DNA of 64,000 nt, taken from positions 134,844,288-134,908,287 of the forward strand of contig NC_089978.1 in NCBI RefSeq assembly GCF_036417845.1. The letters run 5' to 3'. This document shows, piece after piece, positions 13,148-24,479 of the stretch. The notes beneath the pieces are model-generated. The model did no database searches, was not told the origin of the DNA, and saw only the letters and a list, made by a program, of their open reading frames with translations. Numbering within the stretch: the first letter of the stretch is position 1; every line of letters begins with the position of its first letter. A program made the position numbers and the translations under genes. This stretch comes from Apteryx mantelli (lineage: Eukaryota > Chordata > Aves > Apterygiformes > Apterygidae).

Positions 13148-14899
13148 CTGAGAGGCAAAAGAGAGAGATTTAACTGCATCCTCTGTGACGACTGAGTAGC
13201 CACCTTGAACACTTGACCCCAGCTGGCAGAGCGGTGCAGAGCCCTCACACACGCACATCTACCCTCCTTAGCCCACTGTGCTCGTGCACTCTCCCGTACA
13301 GAGACGCATCTCCCCCAAATGCCACACAGAAATGCACACATTAGCATACGCACATGAGAACAACAAGCAGTCTCTCAAGCACACGTGCCAGGACACATGC
13401 ACAGGCTCCCTGGAGACTCTTCTGTCTGAGGACCAAGAGGAGAATTCAGCATCTTTGTTTGCTTATCGCTAGAACAAGTTGGCATCTTAATTCCCATGTT
13501 TATTTATAGTGTAGAGCGTGTAATCCATTTATTAAGAAAGATCCTCTTCATTGTGTGTCAGAGTGAGGGAGAGAGAGGGGAAATACAAGAGTGATAAACA
13601 AAGAAGATTGTGAAAGAGAGAGTGAATCAGCGAGAAAAGTCCAGCCTTACTAAAGAATTTAAGACCAAAAATATGCTTATCAAATATTTAGTATTTACGT
13701 TTCTCTTGGTGAACATGGAATTACTTTTCCATGCTCCTTGTCTTAGTGTCCTCTCTGCTGTTCCAACCCCCTCTTTCTCCCCTATTTCTCCCAAGTCTCT
13801 CCCACCTCCCGTCACTGAGTAGTGCTAGGCAGCACAGGTAACACAGAACAAGGGCTGGTTCCCCAGGCTGGATTTCTGCGCTGGCCACATGCCACCCTCT
13901 GGCATTGCAGTTTGGCTACAGCCTGGTTGCCCTTCATGCTGTCTGCCCCTTTCCTTTGGCAGGGCACAGCACAGCCTTAGCCCTTCCCTGATGAGCTATT
14001 ATGTGCCTGACCCGGGATTCTGGCAGCAACAAATACCTCACACAAAAAAAAAATCATTCAAGATATTCAGCTCATTCCTTCATTGTGAAAAGGAAAGCAT
14101 GAATGCTGGCAACCCACATTTCTGCCCTTCTATGCCTTCTGGGATAGAGAAAAGGGGGTACTTGGCCAGGGGAGTTCAGATGGGAGTCAACACAAAGACC
14201 AAACACCCTGCCAACACCAGGCCTGAGACAACTGTGTTCTACCTTGAAGCACTCACAGCTCCCAAGGAGTTGCTATCATCCCCTCCTGCTTAACCCAAGT
14301 GATTAACTAAAGGGAAGCGAACCCTGCAGCACCTTCTGAGGGAAGAGCCTGGTGCTTGCTGTGGGTAGAGGGACCCACATCCCATAATGTGCACCTGAGC
14401 AGATGGGTCAGGAGGAGGAACACTAACAGAAGTGAGCAGCTGTCTAGCTCCTGCCGCATTAACTGGGGATATTTTTAGTTTCTTTCTGTTAAATATTTAA
14501 ACAAAGTTCACAGGAAAAAAGGAATCATTGGCTAATGTGCCCTGCCCTTCCCTCCAGGGCAAGATCAGTCTCTGGAGAGATCTTGACATGAAGATGAGGA
14601 GAAAGCAGCAGCTATTCTCAGCAGTTCTTTGTACTTTGCTCCTGAATCTCTAAGCCTTAGAGGGGACTAAGTATTAAAAAGCATCTGTACAGAGAGGCAG
14701 CAGAAGGGAGTAAGTTTCTTTCAAAGCCAGAGACTCCCCTGTGCTGGCAAGATTTTGGCCATCTGGATTATGATCACGCTGCTATGGAGGATCATGTCTG
14801 GCAATGCAAATATGTGACAGAACTTCTTTTGGACTTTGGAAAAGGAGTGAATTCCAAGTGTCAGGGATCTCACCGCATGAATCCCTAGGCTTGGGGGCA

Positions 14900-17800
14900 C
14901 ACAAATCACTGTGAGTGATTGCAAGTTGGCCTGGGGTGCCCATGGTCATGTCTGGAACTCCATACTAGACATTAGTTCCCCAGTATAAAGAGCCTGCTGT
15001 GCTTGTGGTGTGGCATTATCAGTCACAACTCTGATCTTTGGAGGTGTGGACTTTTTGCGCAGGAGCATGTGAATCCATGTGAAACAATCTCTGAAATGGA
15101 AATCCTCCCCAGGTGCAGGTAAACCTCAATGCTAATCCCTTGGGGTAGCGTGGTATGTTGGGTGCGTGCATGTAAGTGCTAGCATTCCTCCTTGCATAGG
15201 TGGCTTACCTTGGAGAGACATGCCTGGATGTAGGTACACAGTGCTGGTCTGCAAATCCCAATGCTGATGAGCTGGGGCACCCAGCTCCCTATGCTCTTGC
15301 TTGTTGGTATGAATTGCCTCACTAGTATCTTGCAACAGAGACTTCACTGTGCTTCTGGGCTGAGATTATGAACTCCAGCAACAGCACCCTGGGTCAAGGA
15401 TTCCCAGGGTTTAAAGACTGGGAATAAGAATCTCTGCAGAGCCAAATTATACATACACTGCCTTCACATTCACTCTTCTGAATTTCAGCCCTAGAAGCAG
15501 GTTATGCCTGTAACTGGATCTGAGGGGTAGGAGTGACGCCGGTCACTGGTCTCCTTATGTACGCATAACATTGTTATAACGTCAGCCTGAAAACTAAGTG
15601 TAAATCTCAGGAATAAGACACTTTTTTGCCTAGATCGTGCTGCAGATGGTGAAGAGAAGGTGATTCCTGGTGCCTGTACCCAAAAGCTGGCTCCGGATGA
15701 GTGCAGGTTTGAGACATGTAAGCATCAATCAACATATTATGGTTTGTTGATCATATTGTGACTGGAGATTGAGAGTGTGTCCTGGCACTAATACACCCAA
15801 ATGTGTTTTGCACAAGAGCTGGCAGAAGCACAGAGGTGTATCCCACAGCAGGAATACCATGACACCAAGGAGGAGGAATTTGGACTCTGATATGTCAGAC
15901 AGTAAGGGCTGGACTCCCCTGTGCATGAGGACTAATGTGCAAAACAGAGCTTGGATGTCCCTGTGGCTTGCCAGCAAAGCAGCAGATAAAATGTGTCTGG
16001 GGCATCCTGCAGTTAGACTCTGGCAGCTGGAATGGTGTCTTGGACACAGATCCTGCTGCATTTGAGGGCAAGTATAACAAATGCCCTTGATTCAGCCCTG
16101 TATAAAGATACTGAACAAAACAGTAAATTTTTGAAGAGGATGAGGGGACTCAAATGCTCTTTTGACCCGGAAGTATAAATCCCAATATCATTGCACCTGA
16201 ACTTCAGAGGCCTTTTTGTGCAGGAGCAGAGATTGGATTTCTGCACCAGTGCCACATGGTGTAGCTCTTGCTTTCAGGTCTGTTTCCCAGGTTTAGTTGC
16301 AATAAGGATGGGCAGGGCTGCTCCCAGGTTCCAAACACGGAACTGTGTATTTTCACTCTAGATATGGGGCCTTCACCACAGTGTTCTGGTAACCTGTTAT
16401 GCACAGATGACAGAGTGTGAATGACAAAGCTATTTCCCCAGGGCACTTCACTGAGCTCAGTTTGTGAATCTTGGTGCTTGGAAGCTGGGAGTAGGAATTT
16501 CACTGTTCTTTGTTATTGCATATGGACCCCACTACAGATCCAGACTAGAGATCCCTGGGGCTAATCTATCAGGAACTGATCTCACTGCATTTGCAGGATG
16601 GAAGCACAAATCCTATTGCTGTTCCCCAATGGCAGTGATCCAGCTGTGTTCCCTCCCTTTTTGTAAATCTCCTGCAGCCCAGAACCACAGCTGCTGGGAC
16701 TTGAGAGAGCAGATCTTGGTAGCTGTGCCCCAAAGCATGTATCCCAGTGCACCAAGGGGGCTGGGAATTAACATCCTAACTAAAGCCTAGGAGCAAAGCC
16801 TGCTGCATTCCCAGTCTGAGCAGAGAGCACAGACTAACCCATGAATGTGACACCCGGAGCTCCAGAGTTCAGATTCTACTGCGCTCTGGTGACGCCCTAA
16901 GATCCACTGTGAACAACTCCTTCTCCATGTCCAGGAGTCTTGTATACAGTGGTCCCAAAGATCAATTCTATTCAGAATAAAAGCTATCATGAGAATAAAA
17001 GAGCTGAGCTGCCAGCCGCACGCAGGTAATACCAGCTCTGTAGCTCTCTCATATCAAATGCAATCTGTAACCTTCTGTTACAAAATGCTGAAGTTTGACA
17101 AATTCAAATGAGGAACAATCCTATTAATAAAGAGGGTCACACACTAGAGCAATTTACCTAGGGAGCTGGTGTATTCCCTACTGCCTGAAGCCTTTACATG
17201 GCTTTATTTCTAAAAGACACATGATAGTTCAATCAGAAGTTATGGGCTTGATGCAGGAAATGAAATTGGTGAAATTCTCTGGCCTATGTTATGCTGTAGG
17301 TCAGACTAGATGATCAAAATGATCCCTCTGGCCTTAAAATCTGAGAATCTCACAGCTTCCTTGATGCCTAGCAGAGATCAGCCTCTGACTGAGGAGCAAC
17401 TGGATGAAGCCGAACACACACAAAATGTGTTAATGAGAAGCGGGTAGTCTCCTTCCATCTGGGGATGAGAAGCAAGTTGAACCCGATTCTGTCTGACTCG
17501 GCTTGCAGATGATGATCTATCTGTATTTTCGTAACATCTCGGGCTTGACTGCTGCGATACTGTGCCTCTAGGAATGAAGCCGTCTGCTCTCAGAGTGCTC
17601 CAGCTAGTTCTGAATGCAGCAGTCTGTTTGCTCAGCAACTCAATCTGCCGGGAATGCATCACGGTGCTTCTCTGCACCCCACCTTGGCTCTCCTTTGAAC
17701 ACAGAGTCCGGTTCAAGGTCTCCAACCTAGTATTCAAAGCCCAGCATGGGACAGGCCTCAGTGACCTAAGCAATCAATCACCTCTCCTTATGCAGCGATG

Positions 17801-19130
17801 ACCTCACATGACAGATATGTTCCAGTGAAACAATGAAATTGCCAACCAGTTTGGGGAGAGGGGGAAGGGATGAAGGAAGGGGAAAGAGCCTTATGACCCG
17901 AGGAACAGAACATTCACCGGAGCTGGGCCAAGATTATGAAACCTACTGCCAGCTGAAATAACGTTCGCCATTAGCAACCCCGCAGCACTGAGCTTCATGC
18001 AAATCCTTTCTTTGCCTAGCTCCCCCACAGCAATGATCCCACTCGAAATAGTAATAAAAAAAACAAAACAAACCCAAGGAGGACGCACCCTTCCTCACAG
18101 AGAGAGCGTGTTAGGTTGGCTGTCATTTTTAACTCCTAGCCAGCATTAGAGGCTATGATGACAGCCATCGACATGAGACTGTAATCTGGGACCATGAAAC
18201 CTAGCAGCTGTCTCCAAGCACTGAGTGGACTGAGCACAGACACCAGCAGCGAGACCCCCCCCCACACTGCCTGGTGTCCCAGGGCATTACCCCACACCTA
18301 TCTTTTTCTTGGTGGGCCAGGACATCCTGGAGTTCATGGCCCAAGACACAGAATGCTGTCATTCCTGGTTTCATAGCAGGAAACATGAACCTCAGCACTG
18401 ATGGAAAGGGGTTATACATCTTGCTGTATTGGGGACAGGAGGGAAAGGAGAATCCCAGAGCAGCTGCCCCTGGGAGGCAAGTCTGCTACACTCAGGTGAG
18501 GCTGAACAGCTGGGAGTGTGAATCCAAATGCTGACATTCTGGGGTGGGAGATGTCAAGCCCATCTGGGGAATGAGTTCCCACCATGTGTGGGGCTTGGGG
18601 ACATAGCTGGGAAACCTTGCTGAATTTGGGGGCTGGATTTGGCAGTCTGAATGGTGGCTCACATCAGACTGCTCTACTTGGTGTCCGAGTCTGTGAAGGT
18701 TGGTGGCAGCACCCAGGAGGATCAGTCAGGACCACTGAGGGACTAACAGTGCTCGCCGAGTACTAGTGCAAGGGGCTGCAGATCTTGCAGTGTTCAGTGA
18801 TTGCCAATGGGAATTCCTGCGTCAGGGTGCCAGGGCAAGTGCTTGTGAGCTGGGTATAGAAATTCTAGGCTAGGGCCCTGGGGCATGATCCAAAGCTGGA
18901 AGGATGATGGTATCCACAGATCTGGACATTTCAGTGTCTAGGGAATGGGCATGTGAACCCCATCAGTAGTGCTCTGAGCATAAGCCTCCCTGCACTGGGG
19001 AACTGTGAATGTGGCCCACTCCCAACCAGCACTCTGGGGTGCTAGTCCCCTGCCATCTAGTCCCTGCCTGCAATACATGTCATGAGTCTGCCAATCTTCT
19101 GTCTCCCAGTGTCCTACTGTTCCTGGGCAT
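14900..19130. repeat. Degenerate short-unit repeat array
   Basis: Several motifs recur at irregular spacing. A 'tttttgYgcaggagca' block occurs near 15,052 and 16,214. Blocks of the type 'aatccMaatgctga' followed by 'ctgggg' occur near 15,258 and 18,520. 'gggcatgtgaacccc' near 18,948 matches 'gagcatgtgaatcc' near 15,064. 'ctgcatttg' blocks occur near 16,057 and 16,588. The unit length looks like roughly 80-110 bp, but divergence is high and I could not fix a consensus by eye. Confidence 0.35.
17225..17352 (+). repeat. CR1 LINE 3' end
   Basis: The run from 'atgggcttgatgcaggaaat' through 'gtcagactagatgatcaaaa' and 'ccctctggccttaaaatctg' to 'agaatct' closely matches the CR1 3' end common in turtle and crocodilian genomes. 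The copy is 5'-truncated and lies in the PIANP 5' UTR intron, inside the degenerate repeat array. Confidence 0.8.
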
Positions 19131-19601
19131 CCAAGTGCTTAAGGTGCTGAATCTTCGCATCTGAATTGCTCTTCATTGCATGGTGCACCCTTGGCCAGGC
19201 AGGAGGAAGGACTGACCCCTCCGTTTCCTTTCTTCAGCTGTGCCAATTTGGCTGAAGTCGCCTTGCTCAGCGCAGGCTCCAGTGCTCCAGCACAACAGGT
19301 CTGTGATGGAGCCAGGAGCTGGAGAGCAGCAATGCCTGGGATGTGCCTTCCACCCAGTCCCTCGGGGATGCCCTGCCCCAGAGTGAAAGAGGTGGAGAGG
19401 GCAGGGAAGAAAGAAGACAGCCTGCTAGAGGGAGAGACAGAGTGCCCAGAGGGGGAGAGGGAAAGAAAAAGGGAGAAAGGACACAGGGAAGGAGATGGGG
19501 AGAGATGACTTGTAGATGGGCACACGTCCCTCCCTGCCCCTCGTCCCTGCAGCCCCCATCCCTGCACCGTCCCCCAAGCCCGGGTGAGAGGATGAACTTA
19601 C

Positions 19602-19757
19602 CTTGCGGGGAGATGAGTAGGGGACAGCTGGGGTGGCAGAGCACGAGGCTGGGGGAGCAGAGCTGCCACTGCCGATGCCTTTCATGGCCAGGACGAAGGA
19701 AGGAGAGGAGGAGGAGGAGGAGGAGGAGGAGGAAGGTTTGATGAGACTGAGCCCTGG
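19602..19757 (-). other. Probable noncoding 5' exon of PIANP
   Basis: On the minus strand the segment is bounded by a 'ctctctccctcag' acceptor before 19757 and a 'CGCAAG|gtaagt' donor after 19602, a near-perfect splice pair. It lies just inside the CpG island upstream of PIANP. It contains a TCC/CCT-rich tract (plus-strand GGA repeat at 19703-19733) and an ATG at 19685 opening 28 codons to the donor in phase 0. Spliced to 13147 the next codon is TGA, so this would be an upstream ORF closed exactly at the junction. Transcription has not been shown; the exon is inferred from its splice signals. Confidence 0.5.
19703..19733 (-). repeat. GGA/TCC trinucleotide microsatellite
   Basis: About ten GGA units on the plus strand, read as a pyrimidine-rich TCC tract in the proposed PIANP leader exon. 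It could be length-variable between individuals. Confidence 0.85.
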
Positions 19758-19859
19758 CTGAGGGAGAGAGAGAGATGCCTTGAAATAAACAGCTGCCGAG
19801 GACTGGTCCAGCCCCTCTTTCTCTCTCTCTGTCTCTGTCTCTCTCGCTCACTGCCTCCC

Positions 19860-20610
19860 GTTAACCCCATGGCTGCTGGCGCGGGTGCGGGCTGGCTCCG
19901 TTGCACCCCAGCCTGGTGCAGCCCGAGGGGCGCCCGGCGGGGCGCGCTGAGGGGGCGCGCTGGGGGCGGCAGCCCCGCGGGGGCTTCGCCTCCCTCCGCC
20001 CGGGACCCCGCTGGCCACTGCGCCGCCGAGCCGGCGCGATGCCCGGTGCCCTTCCCACCCCTGCCCTGCGCTGCGCTGCGCTGCCCGCAGCCCCCGCGCC
20101 GGGCCGCCCGCCGGACCTACCCCCACCCCCCGGCTCTCGCCGTCTCCCCCGGTGCTAGCTGTCTGCTCCTTTCCCTCTCTCCCGTCTTGCCGGTTATTTC
20201 GGGATCTTCACAGGAAGCGATTAGGTTGCTATGGAGAGAGGTGTCTCCAAGGGACCCGTCGCTCGAGCTCTCCGGTGAATGCCTCCCCCAGACGGGTCTG
20301 TCCGTGGGGGCGGAGGCCCCCCGGGATCCCCCCTCCCGCCGGCCGCCCCCCCGGGCTCCCCCTGCCACCGCCCCCGGCCCCGCCGCGCCCCCGCCGGGGG
20401 CAGACGACCGAAGTCGCCCCCGGGCTTGCCGCCTCTCGGAGGCGCCGCTGCCCGGCCCACCACTGCCCGCCCTGCCCGCATCCCAGGCCTCCCGGACTCG
20501 GGTCTTCCGGGCCCCCCGGGCCGGCGGGGGCCGGCGGCAGGGCCGAGGCCGGGGATGCGGGGCGGCCGAGCCTCACGGGCACAGCCAAGCCGCCCACACA
20601 TGGCATGGGA
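19860..20610 (-). promoter_or_regulatory. CpG island, PIANP promoter
   Basis: Strongly GC- and CpG-rich block next to the proposed first exons of PIANP and pointing the same way. Long open frames on both strands here are products of the base composition (Pro/Ala/Arg/Gly runs) and show no family resemblance. No TATA box was evident. A possible minus-strand donor (GTAGGT) near 20,118 could end a further leader exon, but this is weak. Confidence 0.6.
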
Positions 20611-20619
20611 CACACAAGT

Positions 20620-23090
20620 GTTTCTGCCTGGGGTCAATGGGCTGCGTTGGGGAATAGTAGGGAGGTGAGGATGAAATTAAAGAAACTAGCGGATGTGCCT
20701 TTGAGGGAGTCAGTATTTTACAGGGAAATTCTCCCTCCACCATCAAGTACTAAACAGAAAGCACAGTCCAAATCAGAAGGGAGCAGCTGAACAACCAATG
20801 GGAGAGAGAAGAAAGACTAAGACAGAAGAGACACTTTCCACTCCAGGGTCTGAAATATGAGGGAGTCAGAAAGTAATTTCCTCAGATCCTCAGAAACAAT
20901 CAAATTTTTCATCATAAAGTGATGAGGAAAGACTGTGCCTGACCCTGGGAAAAGAGAAAGAAATAGTAGAGACAGCACTGAGCTATAAAGCAGCCTGTCA
21001 CTGCATCAAGAGTGGACACAGATAACAAATGGACATACAGTACCAAGCTCGTGCACAGCATGATGCCTGGAACAGATTGTGCCAACTTTTGACAGACACC
21101 TGAGGGGTCCAAGTCTATTGTTCTTTGTCAGGCCTTGAGTTCCCACTCCAGTAAAACAAATTGAATTGAGCTCTTATGTGTCAGGATGTTTGTGTCTCGT
21201 GTATATTTTTGTAAGCACGTTTTGGAGGGTCAGTGGGTTTTTCACGTGTTTGGGGAGTAATGTTTGTGCATGTCTCTTTGGATGTATCAGCACATGGATG
21301 TGATTGTGTTAATGCTTGGAGTCACTGGAAGGTCGGACCCATCTGGGAAGATGGGACTGTTGGGGAGTCATCACAGTCTGGGTTTGTGTGATACAGCGTC
21401 ACTGTGTGTCAACACCTCTGAGCCCCTTGCCTTTGGTCCCCCTCACATACACCGGGTTTTATGTCAGACATTATCCAGACTTCTGTCTCATTCTCCAGGT
21501 TTTTCATCTATAACCCTCCTGGGGCTTGTGCAAATGATCTGTACACACCTCACTCAGCTAATCCTCATCTCACTCATCCCAAGCAACCACTAGTATAGAC
21601 ATGGCCAGTGATAGCCCAGAGCGGAGCCAAGACACACTTCTCCCCATTGCATACCACCCACCCTAATGCTGTGCAACCTGGTGTGCAGCTTTTCTTGCTC
21701 TCTGCACTGCCTGTCTCCTGCCTTCTCACCTGAGGGTAACAGGGCAGGGGGCTTACTACCAAAAAGCTCCGGAAGTGGCTACATCAGCCACACAGGCTCT
21801 TTCTGACCTTTTCAAATTCTGACGAATGTGTTTAGTATAATTGGGAAGCACAAACAGATGAGAAAATTCAACTAGGGAAAGGTCAGTTAAAGGGCGAAAA
21901 TCCAAATGATGCAAACACTGAAAATGCCCCTGAAGAGCAAAACCACAGAAGGAAGCAGAAGGAGCCAGAGATAGGAGAGAGGATGGAGGAGGATGCTGTA
22001 GAGATCAAGGAAACCCTGGGAGAGATGGGTGGAGAGTCAGGGAAACCACTAGGGTGATGGGGCCAGCGAGCTTCAAGGGCTAATGCCATTCTTCTAGGTT
22101 AACGTGATGTAAAAGGAAAGGTGTATTGTTTCAATTTAGACAAACAGGTCAGAATGGGGCTAAGGAGGTACTCTGAATGGGGTGGGTCATGTTAGCCTTC
22201 CTTTGAAGGCTAATGTGAAATTACAGGAAAGTTTGAGTGAAGAGATGGTGTTAGGTGGTCCAACACACAGGTTGAAGGAGGGGCAGTAGGGTAGTTATGG
22301 GAAGAGGATACAAGAGTGATATTAAGTATTACTCTGAAGGTGTTAAAGCGAAGGTGATATGGTGATAGAAAGAAGACAAAAATGCAGAAATTATTTCTGT
22401 TGTGTATTTGATCAGAATCTGGAGCAGGATCAATGTACGTCATGTGAGGACAATGAAATGTCTTCCTGCCCCATCATACCCAATGACATGAGGCTGTTAT
22501 TTCTGTTAGGCATAATCACTTTTAAATCATCATGTACAGATCAATTACACCAGAGTCCTGAGGCTGAGTGGCTGAGGCGATCTCTGACCCACTGCTTTTT
22601 AGCAGTTTCCTAAGGGCCATGAGCCTCATGTGGTTGCCCTGCTATCTGTAGAAGTTTGTCCATCTGTTTGTCTGTCAATTGCCCTGCTGTGGAACCCATG
22701 GGCCACTTTCAGCCAAATTTGACAAAAGAACCAGAGCCTAAAAGGTAAGTAAGTTCCAGTAAGTTGTATGAATACTGGCAGCCTGACAGAAGAAAGAGAC
22801 ACTCTCGGTGGCTGTCCTGAAAGCCTTCAGCCATGCTGCTGGGCAAAAACCCGCATGTCAAAGCAGTCCAACCAGCAGGCAAAAATAAATTAAGGAGAAA
22901 ATATAGGTGAAGATGTCTATGTCAGAGAGTAGGGAAGGAAGAGCCCAATGACATAGGCCATAGGCAAGGGGAAAGGGCTAAGAGCTGTAGAGGGTTAGCT
23001 GAGTAGATTATGGGGGGAACATAAGGGATTTGACAAGAAATGAAAGGTAGTGGTGGGGAGAGGGTGGACTGGAAGCCCTTGGGGAAGCAG
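20620..23090. other. Spacer between PIANP and COPS7A, left part
   Basis: No coding exon or structural RNA is recognisable. Open frames are short and composition-driven. Confidence 0.5.
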
Positions 23091-23099
23091 GCAGCAGCT

Positions 23100-24470
23100 G
23101 ACAGAAAGGGTGTCATCAAGAGACCTGGGCTGAAGCTGGGGTATGCTAGTGGGAAGTATAGAAAATATAGGACACAAATGCATAGAGAACCCAGTTTCCT
23201 TGGTTCCATTGCTCACCGAGCAACTGGTTAATAAGCTTTGGAATACCAGAGACATCCCAGAAGACTGGAAAAGAGCTACGTTCTGCCAGTATTTGTGAAG
23301 AGCAAACAGAAGACCTGAAAATTTCCAGGCAAAGCAACAGAAGAACTGATATGAGATTCTTCAGTTAATGCCAATCAGCATGATTTTGTAAGAAACTGAT
23401 CTTGTTGCATAAATGTGTTTTGTTCTTGTTAGCCTTTGATGTGACTACAGGTCTGTTTGGAAAAGGTGACAGCTTAGATCTATCCAGGCTTTTGGAAGTG
23501 TTAATACCCCAAAGCATTCTGCAGTATTAACAGATCAGGAAATTAAGTGAGCTGCTTAACTGCATTCAACTACCTACAAATGCAAAGGGGCTTGTCCCTG
23601 GAAGTCCACCACTGAGCAGCAGTGTTTCTTAGGTGCCTCTGCAGGAATGAGTCCTGGGTCAGGCATGATTCACCATTTTCTTCAGTGCTCAGGGAACAGA
23701 TATAAAGTTCACACTGATACAATTTGCTGATGACACAAATATTGTTAGAGTGTTAAAAATAATGAGGCTAGAACCAGCATAGTATGACCTGCTGCTCTCA
23801 GTAAGGTGGTCATTCACATAAAACTTCTTTTAAGATAGTCAAGAGCAAATTGCAAAGCTATGAACAGGAAAAAATTTCCATATCTACAGAGAACTTTCAG
23901 TCCTGAGGAGAGGTGATTGGAAAAAGATTTAGGGATCATAACAGGCAGAAAAATCAACACAGGCCTGGTGTGCCAGGTTGCAGCAATGAATCTGACGTGA
24001 TCCCTGGCATGCAAATGCTGGACTAAGGAAGAGAAGTGAGGAGATTATTACACCTCTCCCTGTGACACGAGTGAATCCCACCTTGGAAAACTGCACGCTG
24101 CTCTGTGGTCCATATTTTAAAAGTAACACTGAATCGAAAATGATCTGAAGGCTGGCGATCTTAGTAGTTTGAAGAGGTCAATCTGTTTAATTTATCAAAA
24201 AGCAGAAAGAGACATGATTTGACTACAGTATCACTTCCTTCCTAGGGAAAAGTCTACCATGTATGCTGGCAGAGAATAACAAGAGCTAGTGACTGGAGGG
24301 TGATTAATCACAGAAACAAACTACCAAGTGAAGTGAAAGATCCTCTGTCTCCTGAAGTCTTTGAATCATAACTGGAGGCCTGTCTGGAAGATAGCTCCTG
24401 ATCTGCAAATTCCTGAAGGCTATGAGAGCATATGGGAGGAAGAGTTACCATGCAGTTACCCTCTTCTGAA
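23100..24470 (+). repeat. Old CR1 LINE reverse-transcriptase fragment
   Basis: Decayed LINE ORF2 on the plus strand. Recognisable steps include 'ccagaagactggaaaagagct', a segment like the 'gatctatccaggctttt' RT block, and 'tttgctgatgacacaaat' at 23723-23740, encoding F-A-D-D-T-N, the CR1 form of the RT catalytic motif. Downstream text resembles the CR1 stretch around 'ttggaaaactgcac..tggtccatattt' and the 'actggaggcctgtctggaaga' block near the 3' end. Frame is broken many times. This is an ancient fossil with no coding capacity. Confidence 0.7.
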
Positions 24471-24479
24471 ATTCCTCTG

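Larger units (their letters stand above)
13148..19601 (-). other. PIANP 5' UTR intron
   Basis: Large intron between the proposed noncoding exon at 19757-19602 and the start-codon exon. It holds no plus-strand gene. From about 14,900 to 19,100 it carries loosely repeated short motifs that look like a decayed tandem array. A CR1 3' end sits at 17,225-17,352. GA-rich simple sequence lies at about 13,560-13,625. Confidence 0.5.

Noticed and set aside
19869-20790. Long overlapping open frames on both strands
   Set aside because: They lie in a CpG island, consist of Pro/Arg/Gly/Ala runs, overlap in several frames and match no family.
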